A DNA stretch of 64,000 nt from Micromonospora costi (GTDB taxonomy: Bacteria; Actinomycetota; Actinomycetes; Mycobacteriales; Micromonosporaceae). A program made the position numbers and the translations under genes. Location: assembly GCF_003626655.1 (NCBI RefSeq), contig NZ_RBAN01000004.1, positions 773,445 through 837,444 of the forward strand, read 5' to 3'. Shown one piece after another: positions 16,174 to 24,740 of the stretch (position 1 is the stretch's first letter; the number at the start of each line of letters is the position of its first letter). The notes below the pieces were generated by a model that saw only the letters and a program-made list of their open reading frames with translations, made no database searches and was not told the DNA's origin.

Positions 16174-17565
16174 TCACGACCGCGGGGCGATGTTGTGGTT
16201 GACGCGGAACATGTTGCGCGGGTCGAAGGCAGCCTTGACCTCCGCCAGACGGCGATAGGTCTCCGGGTCGTAGGCCCGTGCCACCGCCTCGACCGTGGTG
16301 TCGTAGCCGGTCAGGAAGTTGGCCTGCTGACGGCCCGTGGCCCAGGGGGCCGTCGCGTCGGCGAGCGCGGCCAACGGCGCACGGAACTCCTCCGCCATGC
16401 CGGGCGCGCCGAACGCGGCGGCGGACAGCTGGAAGGCGGCGTCCCGGTTGCCGACGGCGTTGGGTACGCGCGGTTCGCGGGCGAGCGCCCCGCCGAGCTG
16501 GCGGATCTCGACCAGCCCCACCGGGGTGTCGACGCCGGGGCCGGCGGTGGCGATCAGCGCCTGAGCGGCCTCCGCGGGAAAGTCGCGGAGCAGGGCCGAC
16601 ATCTCGTAGGTCGGCGCCGGCCCGGGCGGGTCCGCGTGGATGCCGCCGACCCCCGTGTACGGCATCTCGGTCACCGTGTCGAGCAGGGCCGGCGCGGCGG
16701 CGCGCAGGTCCGCGACGAGCCGTTGACCCTGCACGGCTGTCCCCAGGTACGCGATCCGCACGTGGACGGTGAAGCGCCCGCGCAGCGGTTCCGGCACCGA
16801 CGGCGACGACGGTTGCCGCACGAAGGCGAGCGAGACCGACAGCTCCTGCGGGGCGTCGGCAACCAGCCTGCGGAACGCGTGGACCACCTGCTCGACGTGT
16901 TCGCCGGCGAAATAGAGCCCGCCGCCGTACAGTCGCGTCACCGGCACCAGCTCCATGGTGAGCGAGGTGACCACGCCGAAGTTCCCCATGCCGCCCCGGA
17001 TCGCCCAGAACAGGTCCGGTTCATGGTCCGCGTCGATCCGTCGAAGCGAGCCGTCCGAGAGGACTATCTCGGCGCCGTGCACATGATCGGCGGCGAAGCC
17101 GTACTGGCGCCCGAGTGTCGGACTGATCCCACCGCCGAGGGCGTAGCCGACCACGCCCACGTTGGGCGACGAGCCGGTCGGCAGCGCCAGGCCGGCCGCG
17201 GCCGCCGCGTCGATCAGGTGCTGGGCGGTGACGGCCGCGCCTATCGTCGCCGTACGCGACTCGGCGTCGACATTGACACTGTTCATCCGGCGCAGGTTGA
17301 TCATGATCGAGCCGTCCGCGGGCACGACCGCGCCGTGCCCCGTGGCGACCACGGCGACCGGCAGACCGTTCGCGTCGGCGAAGCGGACGGCAGCCTGCAC
17401 GTCGGCGGCCGAGGCGGCACCGACCGCGACGGCCGGGCGTTGCACCAGCGATGTGTTCCAGGTGGCGGTCTCCGCCGCGTACGCCTCGTCGCCGGGGAGC
17501 GAAACCGGGCCCGCGACCTCCGCGGCCAGCCGGCCCAGATCGTCCCGGCCGATCGCGTCCGCCAT
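16174..17565 (-). CDS. FAD-linked oxidase, berberine-bridge-enzyme-like
   Basis: The start ATG 17565 (463 residues) has AGGAAGG eight bases upstream; longer frames run into non-coding sequence. The PCMH FAD domain spans residues 40-210. ATGHGAVVPADG carries the His used for covalent FAD attachment in BBE/6-hydroxynicotine-oxidase-like enzymes. The second covalent Cys of bicovalent enzymes seems absent (SSPNVGVVGYALGGG), so flavin is probably monocovalent. The C-terminal BBE motif reads AFDPRNMFRVNHNI. There is no secretion signal. The substrate (alcohol, sugar or alkaloid-like) cannot be told, and there is no biosynthetic context. Confidence 0.9.
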   Translation of the reverse strand: MADAIGRDDLGRLAAEVAGPVSLPGDEAYAAETATWNTSLVQRPAVAVGAASAADVQAAVRFADANGLPVAVVATGHGAVVPADGSIMINLRRMNSVNVDAESRTATIGAAVTAQHLIDAAAAAGLALPTGSSPNVGVVGYALGGGISPTLGRQYGFAADHVHGAEIVLSDGSLRRIDADHEPDLFWAIRGGMGNFGVVTSLTMELVPVTRLYGGGLYFAGEHVEQVVHAFRRLVADAPQELSVSLAFVRQPSSPSVPEPLRGRFTVHVRIAYLGTAVQGQRLVADLRAAAPALLDTVTEMPYTGVGGIHADPPGPAPTYEMSALLRDFPAEAAQALIATAGPGVDTPVGLVEIRQLGGALAREPRVPNAVGNRDAAFQLSAAAFGAPGMAEEFRAPLAALADATAPWATGRQQANFLTGYDTTVEAVARAYDPETYRRLAEVKAAFDPRNMFRVNHNIAPRS

Positions 17566-17768
17566 TTCCGTACCTTCCTGGTCTCGTCGCCTGCTCCACG
17601 CAAGCGTCGAGCCGATCCGGCCGGCCGCCACACATCCGCGCGCTGGGACCCTCGCGATCCTGACAGTGAATGGTAGAAGCTCGGCGGCTCGAGTCCGGGA
17701 CGTTTCGCGACGCCCCCATCGACAGTGCCGTTGCCGAGACTCGCCGTCGCCGCTCGCCGAGGGGTTCC

Positions 17769-18935
17769 CTAAAGGGCGGGCCCGCCGTATCTGTCGTGGC
17801 TGAGCTGCTGGATGCCGCCCTGCGGAGGCCCGCTGTACGGGCCGGCGAACCCGTCGGCCGGCGGCCTCGTGTGCAGCACCGCAGTCGGTGCGTCGCTCAT
17901 GCCCGCTCCGGCCGGCGCCGTCAGCTGAGTCGCCGCGTGCGGAGCCGGCTCGTCCGGCGTGTTCCGGCGGCGGATCCGCATCAGGGCCAGCGTGCCCAGG
18001 CCGGCGACGACCAGCAGGCCGCCCAGGGTGAACGGCAGCAGCGAACCGCTGTCCTCGTCGCTGACAGCTTCGAGGGCGAGGGGTGTCTCCGCGGCTACGC
18101 TGGTCTCCGGCCCGGGCGCCTCGTCCGCTGCCGCCGTTGCGGTGGGAGACGGCGAGGTCTCGGCGGGCGCGGCCACGGCGGCCAAGGTCAGCCGCACGGT
18201 CGCGGTGCCACCGGCGGAGCCCCGTACGGTCGTGCGGGCGGTGCGATAGCCGTCCAGGGCCGCGACGACCGTGATCCGGCCCTCCGCGATCGTCTTGCCG
18301 GCGCCCGACTTGATCGAGAACCGGCCGCTCCGGTCGCTCGTCGTACGGTATTCGTGCCCGGCGCTGTCCCGGACGGTCAGGGCCACGCCGCCGATCGCCT
18401 TGCCGCTGTCGTCGCGGACCTGGCCGGACACCCCGTCCACCTCCGACGATGGCTCGTCCGCACCGGGTTGCGGCGCGCCCGCGCCGGGTTGGGACGTGCC
18501 CGGGGCGGGTTGCGACGTGCCCGGGCCGTAAACGTAGACCATCTTGAAGTCGAAGCTGTTTTCCCCGTCGAGCTGTACGCCGACCGAGATGTTGAGACCG
18601 ATAATCTCGCCCGCGCGCACCTGGGGCGCGACAAGGGTGGCCTGGAAGTCCTGGCTCTGGCCGGGTTTGAGGTTCGGCTCCGCCCGGCAGCCGGTGGTGC
18701 ACTGCAGGCCGCCGCTGACCACCACGATGGCCGTTTCGGCCCGGCTCCCGTTGTTCGTGACGCGGAACTGAACACGAACCTTGTCGCCGGGCTCCATGTT
18801 CTCCGCCGACACGCTCAGGATGCTGATGGGTGCCGGGGCGCCCGCCACGGGTGCCGCGGACACCGCGAGCGTCCCCCCGGTCAGCGCGATCAATGCGGCG
18901 GCCCGGGCCCATCGGGCACGCAAGCGTGTCGTCAC
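17769..18935 (-). CDS. Membrane-anchored surface protein with carboxypeptidase-regulatory-like domain
   Basis: GTG 18935 (388 residues) has GAGAGGA at proper spacing; ATG 18968 is in frame but lacks one. A signal peptide (about residues 1-33, ending AAPVAGAPA) is followed by a beta domain typical of DUF11/NEW-like surface proteins (NMEPGDKVRVQFRVTNNGS). Then come a Pro/Gly/Gln linker with imperfect PGTSQ repeats and a carboxypeptidase-regulatory-like fold (GVSGQVRDDSGKAIGGVALT). A Thr/Ser/Pro stalk, one membrane helix (LPFTLGGLLVVAGLGTLALM) and a cytoplasmic tail of about 55 residues complete it. It likely sits on the cell surface; the role is unknown. Confidence 0.85.
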   Translation of the reverse strand: MTTRLRARWARAAALIALTGGTLAVSAAPVAGAPAPISILSVSAENMEPGDKVRVQFRVTNNGSRAETAIVVVSGGLQCTTGCRAEPNLKPGQSQDFQATLVAPQVRAGEIIGLNISVGVQLDGENSFDFKMVYVYGPGTSQPAPGTSQPGAGAPQPGADEPSSEVDGVSGQVRDDSGKAIGGVALTVRDSAGHEYRTTSDRSGRFSIKSGAGKTIAEGRITVVAALDGYRTARTTVRGSAGGTATVRLTLAAVAAPAETSPSPTATAAADEAPGPETSVAAETPLALEAVSDEDSGSLLPFTLGGLLVVAGLGTLALMRIRRRNTPDEPAPHAATQLTAPAGAGMSDAPTAVLHTRPPADGFAGPYSGPPQGGIQQLSHDRYGGPAL

Positions 18936-19304
18936 CTTCCTACCATCCTCTCCGCGGGCAGGCGACATCGACCGATGACGCCGCGGGACACTATGCCCTG
19001 TCAGGGTTCGTTCGCGCGACTCGCGGCCCCTACCGGGCCTCTCTCAGGGGGACCTCGACGCTGGGGCGCTGCTTGATATACAGCCTCGTGATTGCCGTAT
19101 TTCTGGCAGGCGGATAGGACGCCCTCACCGACCCGTTCGACGCCTGGCTGGAGCGAGACCGAGCAGCCCTCGACGCCGGCGCCCACCCGGCAGCGGTCAC
19201 CGGATGGGTGTCACTGTTACCGACTCCCGGCACCGGTCCCCGGACCAGCGCGCGACCTGCGGCATGAGCGGGCGCTTCGCCACGCCGATCACTGTTGGCC
19301 GCGG
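18936..19304. other. Intergenic region with a short open remnant
   Basis: The plus strand holds 49 sense codons (19118-19267) directly after an in-frame TAG. They read DALTDPFDAWLERDRAALDA onward, with good codon usage but no start codon. It looks like the tail of a lost gene that I cannot name. The rest holds nothing recognisable. Confidence 0.3.
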
Positions 19305-19958
19305 CTACGCGGGGAACCGCCTCCAGTGCCCCTCGGAAACGACCTCGACGGTGCCGTCGGTCACCTTGATGGCCGTCTGGTCGTCGATTGCGTACGCCGG
19401 ACCGGCGATCTCGGCCGCCCATCTCTCGGCACCGGCCATGGTGTTGTCCGGCTCGAGACCTAGGTGCGGGAAGATCGAGAAGTCGACGACCCCCAGTGTG
19501 CGGTCGTCGGGCGCGGACTGCCATTCGACGAAGTCCGCACCGACCCGGGGGGTCAGCACCATGCTCCCAGCGCTCAACCCCACCCAGACGGTGTCCCGCA
19601 GCGACGGCAGGAGATCCGCCAGCCCGGACTGCCGCATCCAGTGGCACAGGTACGTCGCATCGCCGCCGGCCACGAGCATGACGTCAGCCTCCCGGACCCA
19701 GGGGACCCACCGCTCCTCACCGACGCTGGGCAGCGCTGTCAGCTCGAGGACGCCCAGCGACTTCCAACCCAGGTCGCACATGGGTAGCGGGGTCTGCCCG
19801 GTGATGAATCGCCAGGCCGAGGCTGGCCCGCCCATGGGGTAGGCCGCCGTAGGGATGCAGAGGGCACTGGAGTCGGCGATCGGCTTGCCCAGCAGGTCGA
19901 CCAGCGCATCGCGGATGCTCGCGTTCTGGACGCCCGCGGACGTGAGAAGAAGTTTCAC
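19305..19958 (-). CDS. Peptidase E-like, S51 family
   Basis: The 217-residue protein starts at ATG 19958 with KLLLTSAGVQNASIRDALVD. GGDATYL and the nucleophile elbow GLSAGSMVLT (Ser near residue 124) are the S51/PepE signatures of a class I glutamine-amidotransferase-like fold. A candidate catalytic His lies in IFPHLG. PepE hydrolyses Asp-X dipeptides; cyanophycinase is a relative. The length matches the family (about 210-230). There is no signal peptide, so it is cytoplasmic. It has no operon partner. Confidence 0.88.
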   Translation of the reverse strand: MKLLLTSAGVQNASIRDALVDLLGKPIADSSALCIPTAAYPMGGPASAWRFITGQTPLPMCDLGWKSLGVLELTALPSVGEERWVPWVREADVMLVAGGDATYLCHWMRQSGLADLLPSLRDTVWVGLSAGSMVLTPRVGADFVEWQSAPDDRTLGVVDFSIFPHLGLEPDNTMAGAERWAAEIAGPAYAIDDQTAIKVTDGTVEVVSEGHWRRFPA

Positions 19959-20271
19959 GCTTGCCTCCGTACGTAGCGGTCACGACCGTCTCCCCGAGAG
20001 TCGGGAGATCGGGTGCATGGGAGTACAGACTGGAGACCATAACGAAGTTCATCGCCGTCGCGACCCCTCAAGCCCCCCGCCCGCAGTCCACCGAGGTCAG
20101 CCGGAGCGGCGCTCGCCTATGCCGGCGGGGTGCCTCAGCGAAGTACGACGGCGCGAGATGTCGGTCGGCGCTAGCCGCGTCGGGAGCAGCGACAGGCGAC
20201 CACGTTACTGGGAGGCCAAGCGCCGCGAAGCGCGCGTCGTTGCTGCTCGGCGCCGATTCGGTTCCAGCCGC
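19959..20271. other. 313-bp intergenic region, nothing recognised
   Basis: It lies upstream of the PepE-like gene and downstream of the TetR gene, both transcribed to the left. Frames here are shadows. I see no dyad longer than chance. Confidence 0.35.
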
Positions 20272-20907
20272 CTAGGCGTCGTGCGACCTCGCGAAGGTCT
20301 CGACGTAGTCGAGGGCGGCTTCCAGGGCGTCCCTGAGGGGGGAGATGTCCCGGGCGACTTGGGCGAGGAGCATGCCGCCCTGGAAGGCGGCGAGGAGCAG
20401 GCTCGCGAGCCGCTCGGGGTCGGCCTCGTCGCTCAGACGGCCCTGCCGCTGCAGGCGGAGGAGCGCGTCGCGGAAGATCTCTCGCCACTGGGCGAACGCA
20501 TCCGCAAGCTCGTCGTGAACGTCGAGGTCGGTCTTGATGATCTCGCTGGCGAGCGACCCGAGGCTGCAGCCCTCGTGGTAGGCGCGCTCATACCCGATAT
20601 AGAACGCTGCCCACTTCCGAAACCCCTCGAGGCTCTCGAAGCGGTCGAACTGTTCACTGCGATGGAGCCCGAGGACGCGTTCAGCCTGCCATTCGATCAC
20701 CGCCAGGACGAGGCTCTCCTTGGTCTGGAAGTAGTGGTTGATCTGCGACCCGCTGACGCCGGCGGCGCGCCGGAGCTTGTCGTTGTTCGTGGCGTGGACG
20801 CCCTCGGCGTAGATGAGCGCGGCGGCGTGCTCCAGTATCCGGGCACGCGTCGCCTGCCCCTTCACGGTGAGCTTGCGAGGCTCTGGCGCTGCCGTCGTGG
20901 ACTTCAT
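20272..20907 (-). CDS. TetR-family repressor
   Basis: The 211-residue protein starts at ATG 20907. The helix-turn-helix lies at residues 20-65 (ATRARILEHAAALIYAEGV, then GVSGSQINHYFQTKESLVLAV). The ligand domain resembles the TetR_C_11/YxaF-LmrA group (YHEGCSLGSLASEI, FQGGMLLAQVARD). Such regulators often sense electrophiles or drugs. It is divergent from the five-gene redox operon at 21042-24557, and a dyad overlapping that operon's -35 box (20928-20943) is a good operator candidate. Confidence 0.92.
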   Translation of the reverse strand: MKSTTAAPEPRKLTVKGQATRARILEHAAALIYAEGVHATNNDKLRRAAGVSGSQINHYFQTKESLVLAVIEWQAERVLGLHRSEQFDRFESLEGFRKWAAFYIGYERAYHEGCSLGSLASEIIKTDLDVHDELADAFAQWREIFRDALLRLQRQGRLSDEADPERLASLLLAAFQGGMLLAQVARDISPLRDALEAALDYVETFARSHDA

Positions 20908-20927
20908 GATTCACAGCTTACCAAGAG

Positions 20928-20961
20928 TGGGCTTGACAGCCCAGTCTCGTTGGTGTTGTAT
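20928..20961 (+). promoter_or_regulatory. Promoter and TetR operator of the redox operon
   Basis: TTGACA (20933-20938) and TTGTAT (20956-20961) are separated by 17 bases, a near-consensus vegetative promoter. The dyad TGGGCT-TGAC-AGCCCA (20928-20943) covers the -35 box, and outer ACCAA/TTGGT arms extend it imperfectly. Repressor binding there would block RNA polymerase. Confidence 0.7.
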
Positions 20962-21041
20962 CTGGGAAGTGGGCCGCGCAGCCCAAAACTTGACCCGGGT
21001 CGGTTACCCACCACCCCCACATGGACTGGAGTGGATTTCCC

Positions 21042-21572
21042 ATGCCACGCCTGAACATTCCCGCCGACGAGCCCTCCGCCGACGTGAGGAGCACGCTCGA
21101 CCAGGTCGGCGCGCAGTTCGGCTTCGTACCGAACATGTTCACCATGCTCGCGTCGAACCCGACCGTTCTCGATCTCGTCATGACGGTGCAGACGAAGGCG
21201 AGCAGGCTCCTGGACGCGAGGACGCGCCACACGATCGCGCTGGCCGTGTCCGAAGCCGATGGCTGCGACTACTGCCTGGCGCTGCACACGGCCGGATCCC
21301 TGAAGGGCGGCATGTCCGTGGAGGACATCGAGCTGGCGCGGGCGGGAAGCTCGGTCGATCCGAAGCGGGCTGCGGTGGCTCGCTTCGCCCAGCGGGTGAT
21401 CGAGACGCGCGGACGGGTCAGTGACGCCGACCTCGCGGCCGTCCAGGGGGCCGGGTACACCGATCCGGAAATCTTGGCGATCGTCACGCTGGTCGTCCGG
21501 GCACTGCTGACCAACTATCTCAACAACGTCAACCTGACCGACGTCGACATCCCGGCCCCCGACCTGGCATGA
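21042..21572 (+). CDS. Carboxymuconolactone decarboxylase/AhpD-like protein
   Basis: ATG 21042 is preferred (176 residues) because GGAGTGG lies about 11 bases upstream; ATG 21021 is in frame without a ribosome site. The AhpD-type active site reads CDYCLALH, with Cys75, Cys78 and His82. In such peroxidase-related proteins, these drive thiol-based hydroperoxide reduction. VPNMFTMLASNP is the usual N-terminal marker. First gene of the TetR-controlled operon, which also has flavin and NADPH-dependent reductases, so a role in peroxide or electrophile removal is likely. Confidence 0.9.
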   Translation: MPRLNIPADEPSADVRSTLDQVGAQFGFVPNMFTMLASNPTVLDLVMTVQTKASRLLDARTRHTIALAVSEADGCDYCLALHTAGSLKGGMSVEDIELARAGSSVDPKRAAVARFAQRVIETRGRVSDADLAAVQGAGYTDPEILAIVTLVVRALLTNYLNNVNLTDVDIPAPDLA

Positions 21573-21650
21573 GCGCTCACCACATTCGCGAGAACAGCGA
21601 CCTGACCGGTCGAACCCTCGCCCCGATCAACCGCACTGGGAAGGAGCGAC

Positions 21651-22472
21651 ATGTCGGGCTCTGAGCTCTATGAGAAGTTCATGGCACTGCACACCCGAGA
21701 CGGTGGCCTCGTCATGCCGAACGCCTGGGATGGCGTCTCGGCATTGATCCTGGCGGATGCGGGCTTCGAGGCCATCGGCACGTCGTCGGCGGCCTTGGCG
21801 GCCGCGCTCGGTCGCATCGACGGACGCCACAGCATCACCCGCGACGAGCATCTCGGCCACGCACAGCTGCTCGGCCGGCTCACGGGGTTGCCCGTCAACG
21901 GTGACTTCGAGGACGGCTACGGCGTCACCGCCGAGGACGTCGCCGTGACTGTGAGCAGTGCCGTCGCGCACGCGCTGGCCGGCATCGGGATCGAGGACAC
22001 CACCGGGAATCCCGATGACCCGATCCGCGACTTCGACGACGCGGTAGGCCGGGTTCGCAGTGCGGTCGTCGCGGCGAAGCGACGCATCGTCGTCACCGCT
22101 CGCACCGACAACTTCATCCAGGGGCGGCCGGACCTCGATGACACCATCCGACGGCTGACGGCCTTCGCCGAGGTCGGCGCCGACGTGCTCTACGCGCCGT
22201 TCCCGCCCGACCTCGAGTCCCTGGTCGCGATCGTCACCGCCGTCGCGCCGACGCCCGTGAACGTTCTCATCTCACCGGCGGACCAGGTGCTGACCGTCTC
22301 TGAACTGCAGAGGGCCGGGGTCAAGCGCATCAGCCTGGGCCCTGCGCTCTACACGCATGCGATGGGTGCTCTCGAACAGGCGGCCGCGGCGCTCAAGGCC
22401 GGCGACATCGCCTCGGCCACGACAGGCATCAGCTTCGACCGGGTGGGCGAACTCCTCGCCCGCAAACCCTAG
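21651..22472 (+). CDS. Isocitrate lyase/PEP mutase superfamily protein
   Basis: The 273-residue TIM-barrel protein starts at ATG 21651, with GGAAGGAG upstream. It has PNAWDGVSALILADAGFEAIGTSS, the metal-site equivalent GDFEDGYG, GIEDTTG and VVTARTDNF, as in PEP mutase/oxaloacetase-like members. The active-site loop Cys of true isocitrate lyases (KKCGH) is absent. The enzyme probably cleaves or forms a C-C or P-C bond of a 2-oxo or 2-hydroxy acid. The substrate is unknown. It lies 78 bases after the AhpD-like gene in the TetR operon. Confidence 0.88.
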   Translation: MSGSELYEKFMALHTRDGGLVMPNAWDGVSALILADAGFEAIGTSSAALAAALGRIDGRHSITRDEHLGHAQLLGRLTGLPVNGDFEDGYGVTAEDVAVTVSSAVAHALAGIGIEDTTGNPDDPIRDFDDAVGRVRSAVVAAKRRIVVTARTDNFIQGRPDLDDTIRRLTAFAEVGADVLYAPFPPDLESLVAIVTAVAPTPVNVLISPADQVLTVSELQRAGVKRISLGPALYTHAMGALEQAAAALKAGDIASATTGISFDRVGELLARKP

Positions 22473-22527
22473 CCGTATCCGACTTTCACCATCCACAACC
22501 CTCAACATCAGCACAGAAAGTACTGAC

Positions 22528-23175
22528 ATGGATCTCGACAAGCTCATGAGCAAGCACCTCAGCCGGTACTTCGACGGCAGCAAGACGATCCCGGACGAGA
22601 CTCTTCAGCAGCTGCTGAAGTTCCTGCGCTCGGCTCCCACGTCGACGAACATCCAGCCGAATCACTTCTACGTCGTGTCCACTCAGGAGGGCAAGGAGCG
22701 GCTGGCGGCCAACCTCGGCGAGCGGTTCCAGGACAACGCCGAGAAGATCCTCAACGCCTCGCACACCATCATCCTCACCACTCGGGCCGATGTGACCGAG
22801 CAGCACCTCGAAGCGGTGTTCGCCAAGGAGCGGGCCGACGGCCGGTTCGCGGATGAGGCGAAGCAGGAGCGGTGGGAATCGATGACCCGCGACTTCGTGA
22901 GCCTGCGCCAATACAGCTACAAGGACACCTACCACTGGATGGAGAAGCAGACCTACATGGTGATGGGTCTGACGATGATGGCAGCCGCCGAGCTCGGCGT
23001 CGAGGCCATGCCGCTCGAAGGCTTCGACCCGATCAGCGTGGACAAGGCGTTCAACATCCGCGCGACCGGACACACCACCACCGTGCTGCTCGCGCTCGGC
23101 TACCCCGACGAGGCGAAGCAGTACAAGACTCCGGTGTCGCGGTTCGAGCCCGAGCGTCTGTTCACCTTCGCCTGA
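22528..23175 (+). CDS. nfsB: NfsB-like NAD(P)H nitroreductase
   Basis: ATG 22528 opens 215 residues that align along their whole length with E. coli NfsB from memory. Matching parts are the N-terminal HLSRYFDGSK, the FMN-contacting SAPTSTNIQPNHFYVVST, ILNASHTIIL, EKQTYMVMGL, and AELGVEAMPLEGFD. This oxygen-insensitive FMN enzyme reduces nitro compounds and quinones with NAD(P)H. It is the third gene of the TetR-controlled operon, fitting a detoxification role. Symbol rests on motif resemblance only. Confidence 0.88.
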   Translation: MDLDKLMSKHLSRYFDGSKTIPDETLQQLLKFLRSAPTSTNIQPNHFYVVSTQEGKERLAANLGERFQDNAEKILNASHTIILTTRADVTEQHLEAVFAKERADGRFADEAKQERWESMTRDFVSLRQYSYKDTYHWMEKQTYMVMGLTMMAAAELGVEAMPLEGFDPISVDKAFNIRATGHTTTVLLALGYPDEAKQYKTPVSRFEPERLFTFA

Positions 23176-23220
23176 GTGGCCCGGTCCGGGCGAACCGATC
23201 GTTAGAGGAGTTGATCAGCG

Positions 23221-23601
23221 ATGGACGGACAGGAACTCCAGAAGGTCGCGAACGAGTATGCGACGGAGCTGCCGGAGGTGACGTTCGAGCACCGTGTCGG
23301 CCCGAATTGGGAGCTGTACAAGGTGGGCGGCAAGGTCTTCATGCTCATGACCGACATGCCGGGACACCCCGTTGTGATCCTGAAGGCCGATCCGAACGAG
23401 GCCGTTGGGCTGCGCGAGCAGTACGCAGAGATCACGACCGGCTACCACATGGACAAGAAGCACTGGATCACGGCGGCAGGTGGGCCGAGCCTCGACGAGA
23501 AGCTGGTGAAGGAACTCGTCACCGACTCCTACCGGCTCGTGGTCGACAAGCTCCCGAAATCCAAGCGGCCCGTGGACCCGGGCACGAACCCGGCCGCCTG
23601 A
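23221..23601 (+). CDS. MmcQ/YjbR-family protein
   Basis: The 126-residue protein starts at ATG 23221. It shows the family pattern LPEVTFEHRVGPNWELYKVGGKVFMLM, then PVVILKADPNEAVGLREQY and GYHMDKKHWI, ending in a DSYRLVVDKLPK helix. YjbR/MmcQ/CyaY-like folds bind DNA in some cases and have unclear cellular roles. They are often co-encoded with oxidoreductases, as here (45 bases after nfsB). Confidence 0.9.
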   Translation: MDGQELQKVANEYATELPEVTFEHRVGPNWELYKVGGKVFMLMTDMPGHPVVILKADPNEAVGLREQYAEITTGYHMDKKHWITAAGGPSLDEKLVKELVTDSYRLVVDKLPKSKRPVDPGTNPAA

Positions 23602-23645
23602 AACCGGCAACACGCACGAACAGAATCGACACAGAAGGACAAATC

Positions 23646-24557
23646 ATGATCGGACTCGGTGTTCGAGCCACCAACGGCGCTCTGGAGATCCTCGACCTTC
23701 CGGACCCCCGTCAGCCTGACGTGGGCGAGCTCGTCCTGGAGGTGGTCGCGGCAGGGATCGGGCCGTGGGACGCCCTGCTTCACACTGGCGGATGGGACGT
23801 CGGCCTCGTTCCGCCCGCGGCTCTGGGCGTCGAAGCCGTCGGCCGCGTCATCGCGACCGGCCCGGACGAGACCGAATTCCGCACGGGGGACCTTGTGCTG
23901 GTCCACGAGGCGCCTCTGCCAGGCGCCAGTGGCACCTGGGCAGAGCGCGTTCTGGTCCGTTCCGCGCACGTCGCACGGCTGCCCGAGAACCTGGCTCCGG
24001 AGATTGCGGCGGCACTCCCGGTCGCCGGGCTCACCGCCCTGCAGGCTCTCGACGAGCTCCACGTCGACGCCACCACCCGCCTGCTCGTCGTCGGAGCCTC
24101 CGGCCCCACCGCGTCACTGGCCGTGCAACTCGCCCACCTCAGGGGCGCCGAAATCGTCGCCGGTGCAGGACCGGCCCGCGCGGATCAGCTCCGCGCCCTC
24201 GGCGCCAGCGAGGTCATCGACACCCACGTTGACGGTTGGGCGCAGAAGAGCGATCGCCGATTCGACGCCGTCCTCATCGCCGCGACAGGCACCGCCGAGG
24301 CCGCGATCGAACTGCTCACCGACGGAGGCCGCCTCACCTCCATCACCTCGGACGCACCCGACCCGATTCGCGGAATCACCACCTCGAACCTCTACGTGCA
24401 GCCCGACGGACGTGCACTCGGCGAACTCGCGGCACTCGCCGCCTCCGGCGAACTGACACTTGACGTCCAGACGACACCGATCAAGGACGGCGCCGCGATC
24501 GCGGACCGGGTCGCGGGCGGCCGCTCTGGTGGGATCAAGTACGTCCTCGAGTTCTGA
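23646..24557 (+). CDS. Zinc-independent quinone-oxidoreductase-like MDR enzyme
   Basis: The 303-residue product (ATG 23646, GAAGGAC upstream) is a medium-chain dehydrogenase/reductase. It has a GroES-like half (residues 1-115; GVEAVGRVIATGPDETEFRTGD) and a Rossmann half with a GASGPTASLAVQLA nucleotide site at about residue 149. Structural and catalytic zinc ligands are absent, as in NADPH:quinone reductases (QOR). It is the last gene of the TetR operon. With the NfsB homologue it suggests defence against quinones or nitro compounds. Confidence 0.9.
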   Translation: MIGLGVRATNGALEILDLPDPRQPDVGELVLEVVAAGIGPWDALLHTGGWDVGLVPPAALGVEAVGRVIATGPDETEFRTGDLVLVHEAPLPGASGTWAERVLVRSAHVARLPENLAPEIAAALPVAGLTALQALDELHVDATTRLLVVGASGPTASLAVQLAHLRGAEIVAGAGPARADQLRALGASEVIDTHVDGWAQKSDRRFDAVLIAATGTAEAAIELLTDGGRLTSITSDAPDPIRGITTSNLYVQPDGRALGELAALAASGELTLDVQTTPIKDGAAIADRVAGGRSGGIKYVLEF

Positions 24558-24597
24558 CGTCCGCGGTCGAAGGACGTTGCAGATCGTCCGAAATGAT

Positions 24598-24627
24598 GGT
24601 GCTGGTCCGCCATGTGGGGCCAGCACC
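24598..24627. terminator. Hairpin terminator after the redox operon
   Basis: GGTGCTGG (24598-24605) pairs with CCAGCACC (24620-24627); the stem can be extended inside by CC/GG pairs after a mismatch. It lies between the convergent ends of the reductase and TetR genes. Confidence 0.6.
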
Positions 24628-24740
24628 TTCGTGACACAACGCTGTGGGAGAAGGGCGGTGACGCCGATGCGTTGTGGGATCGGCGGACGCGAGGAACTCG
24701 TGTCGGATGCGCCAGGTGCCACGTCTGCGGGATCGGCTCG

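Noticed and set aside
16174..18912. 912-residue minus-strand frame
   Set aside because: The first half is a shadow of the surface-protein gene; the true flavoenzyme starts at ATG 17565 with a ribosome site.
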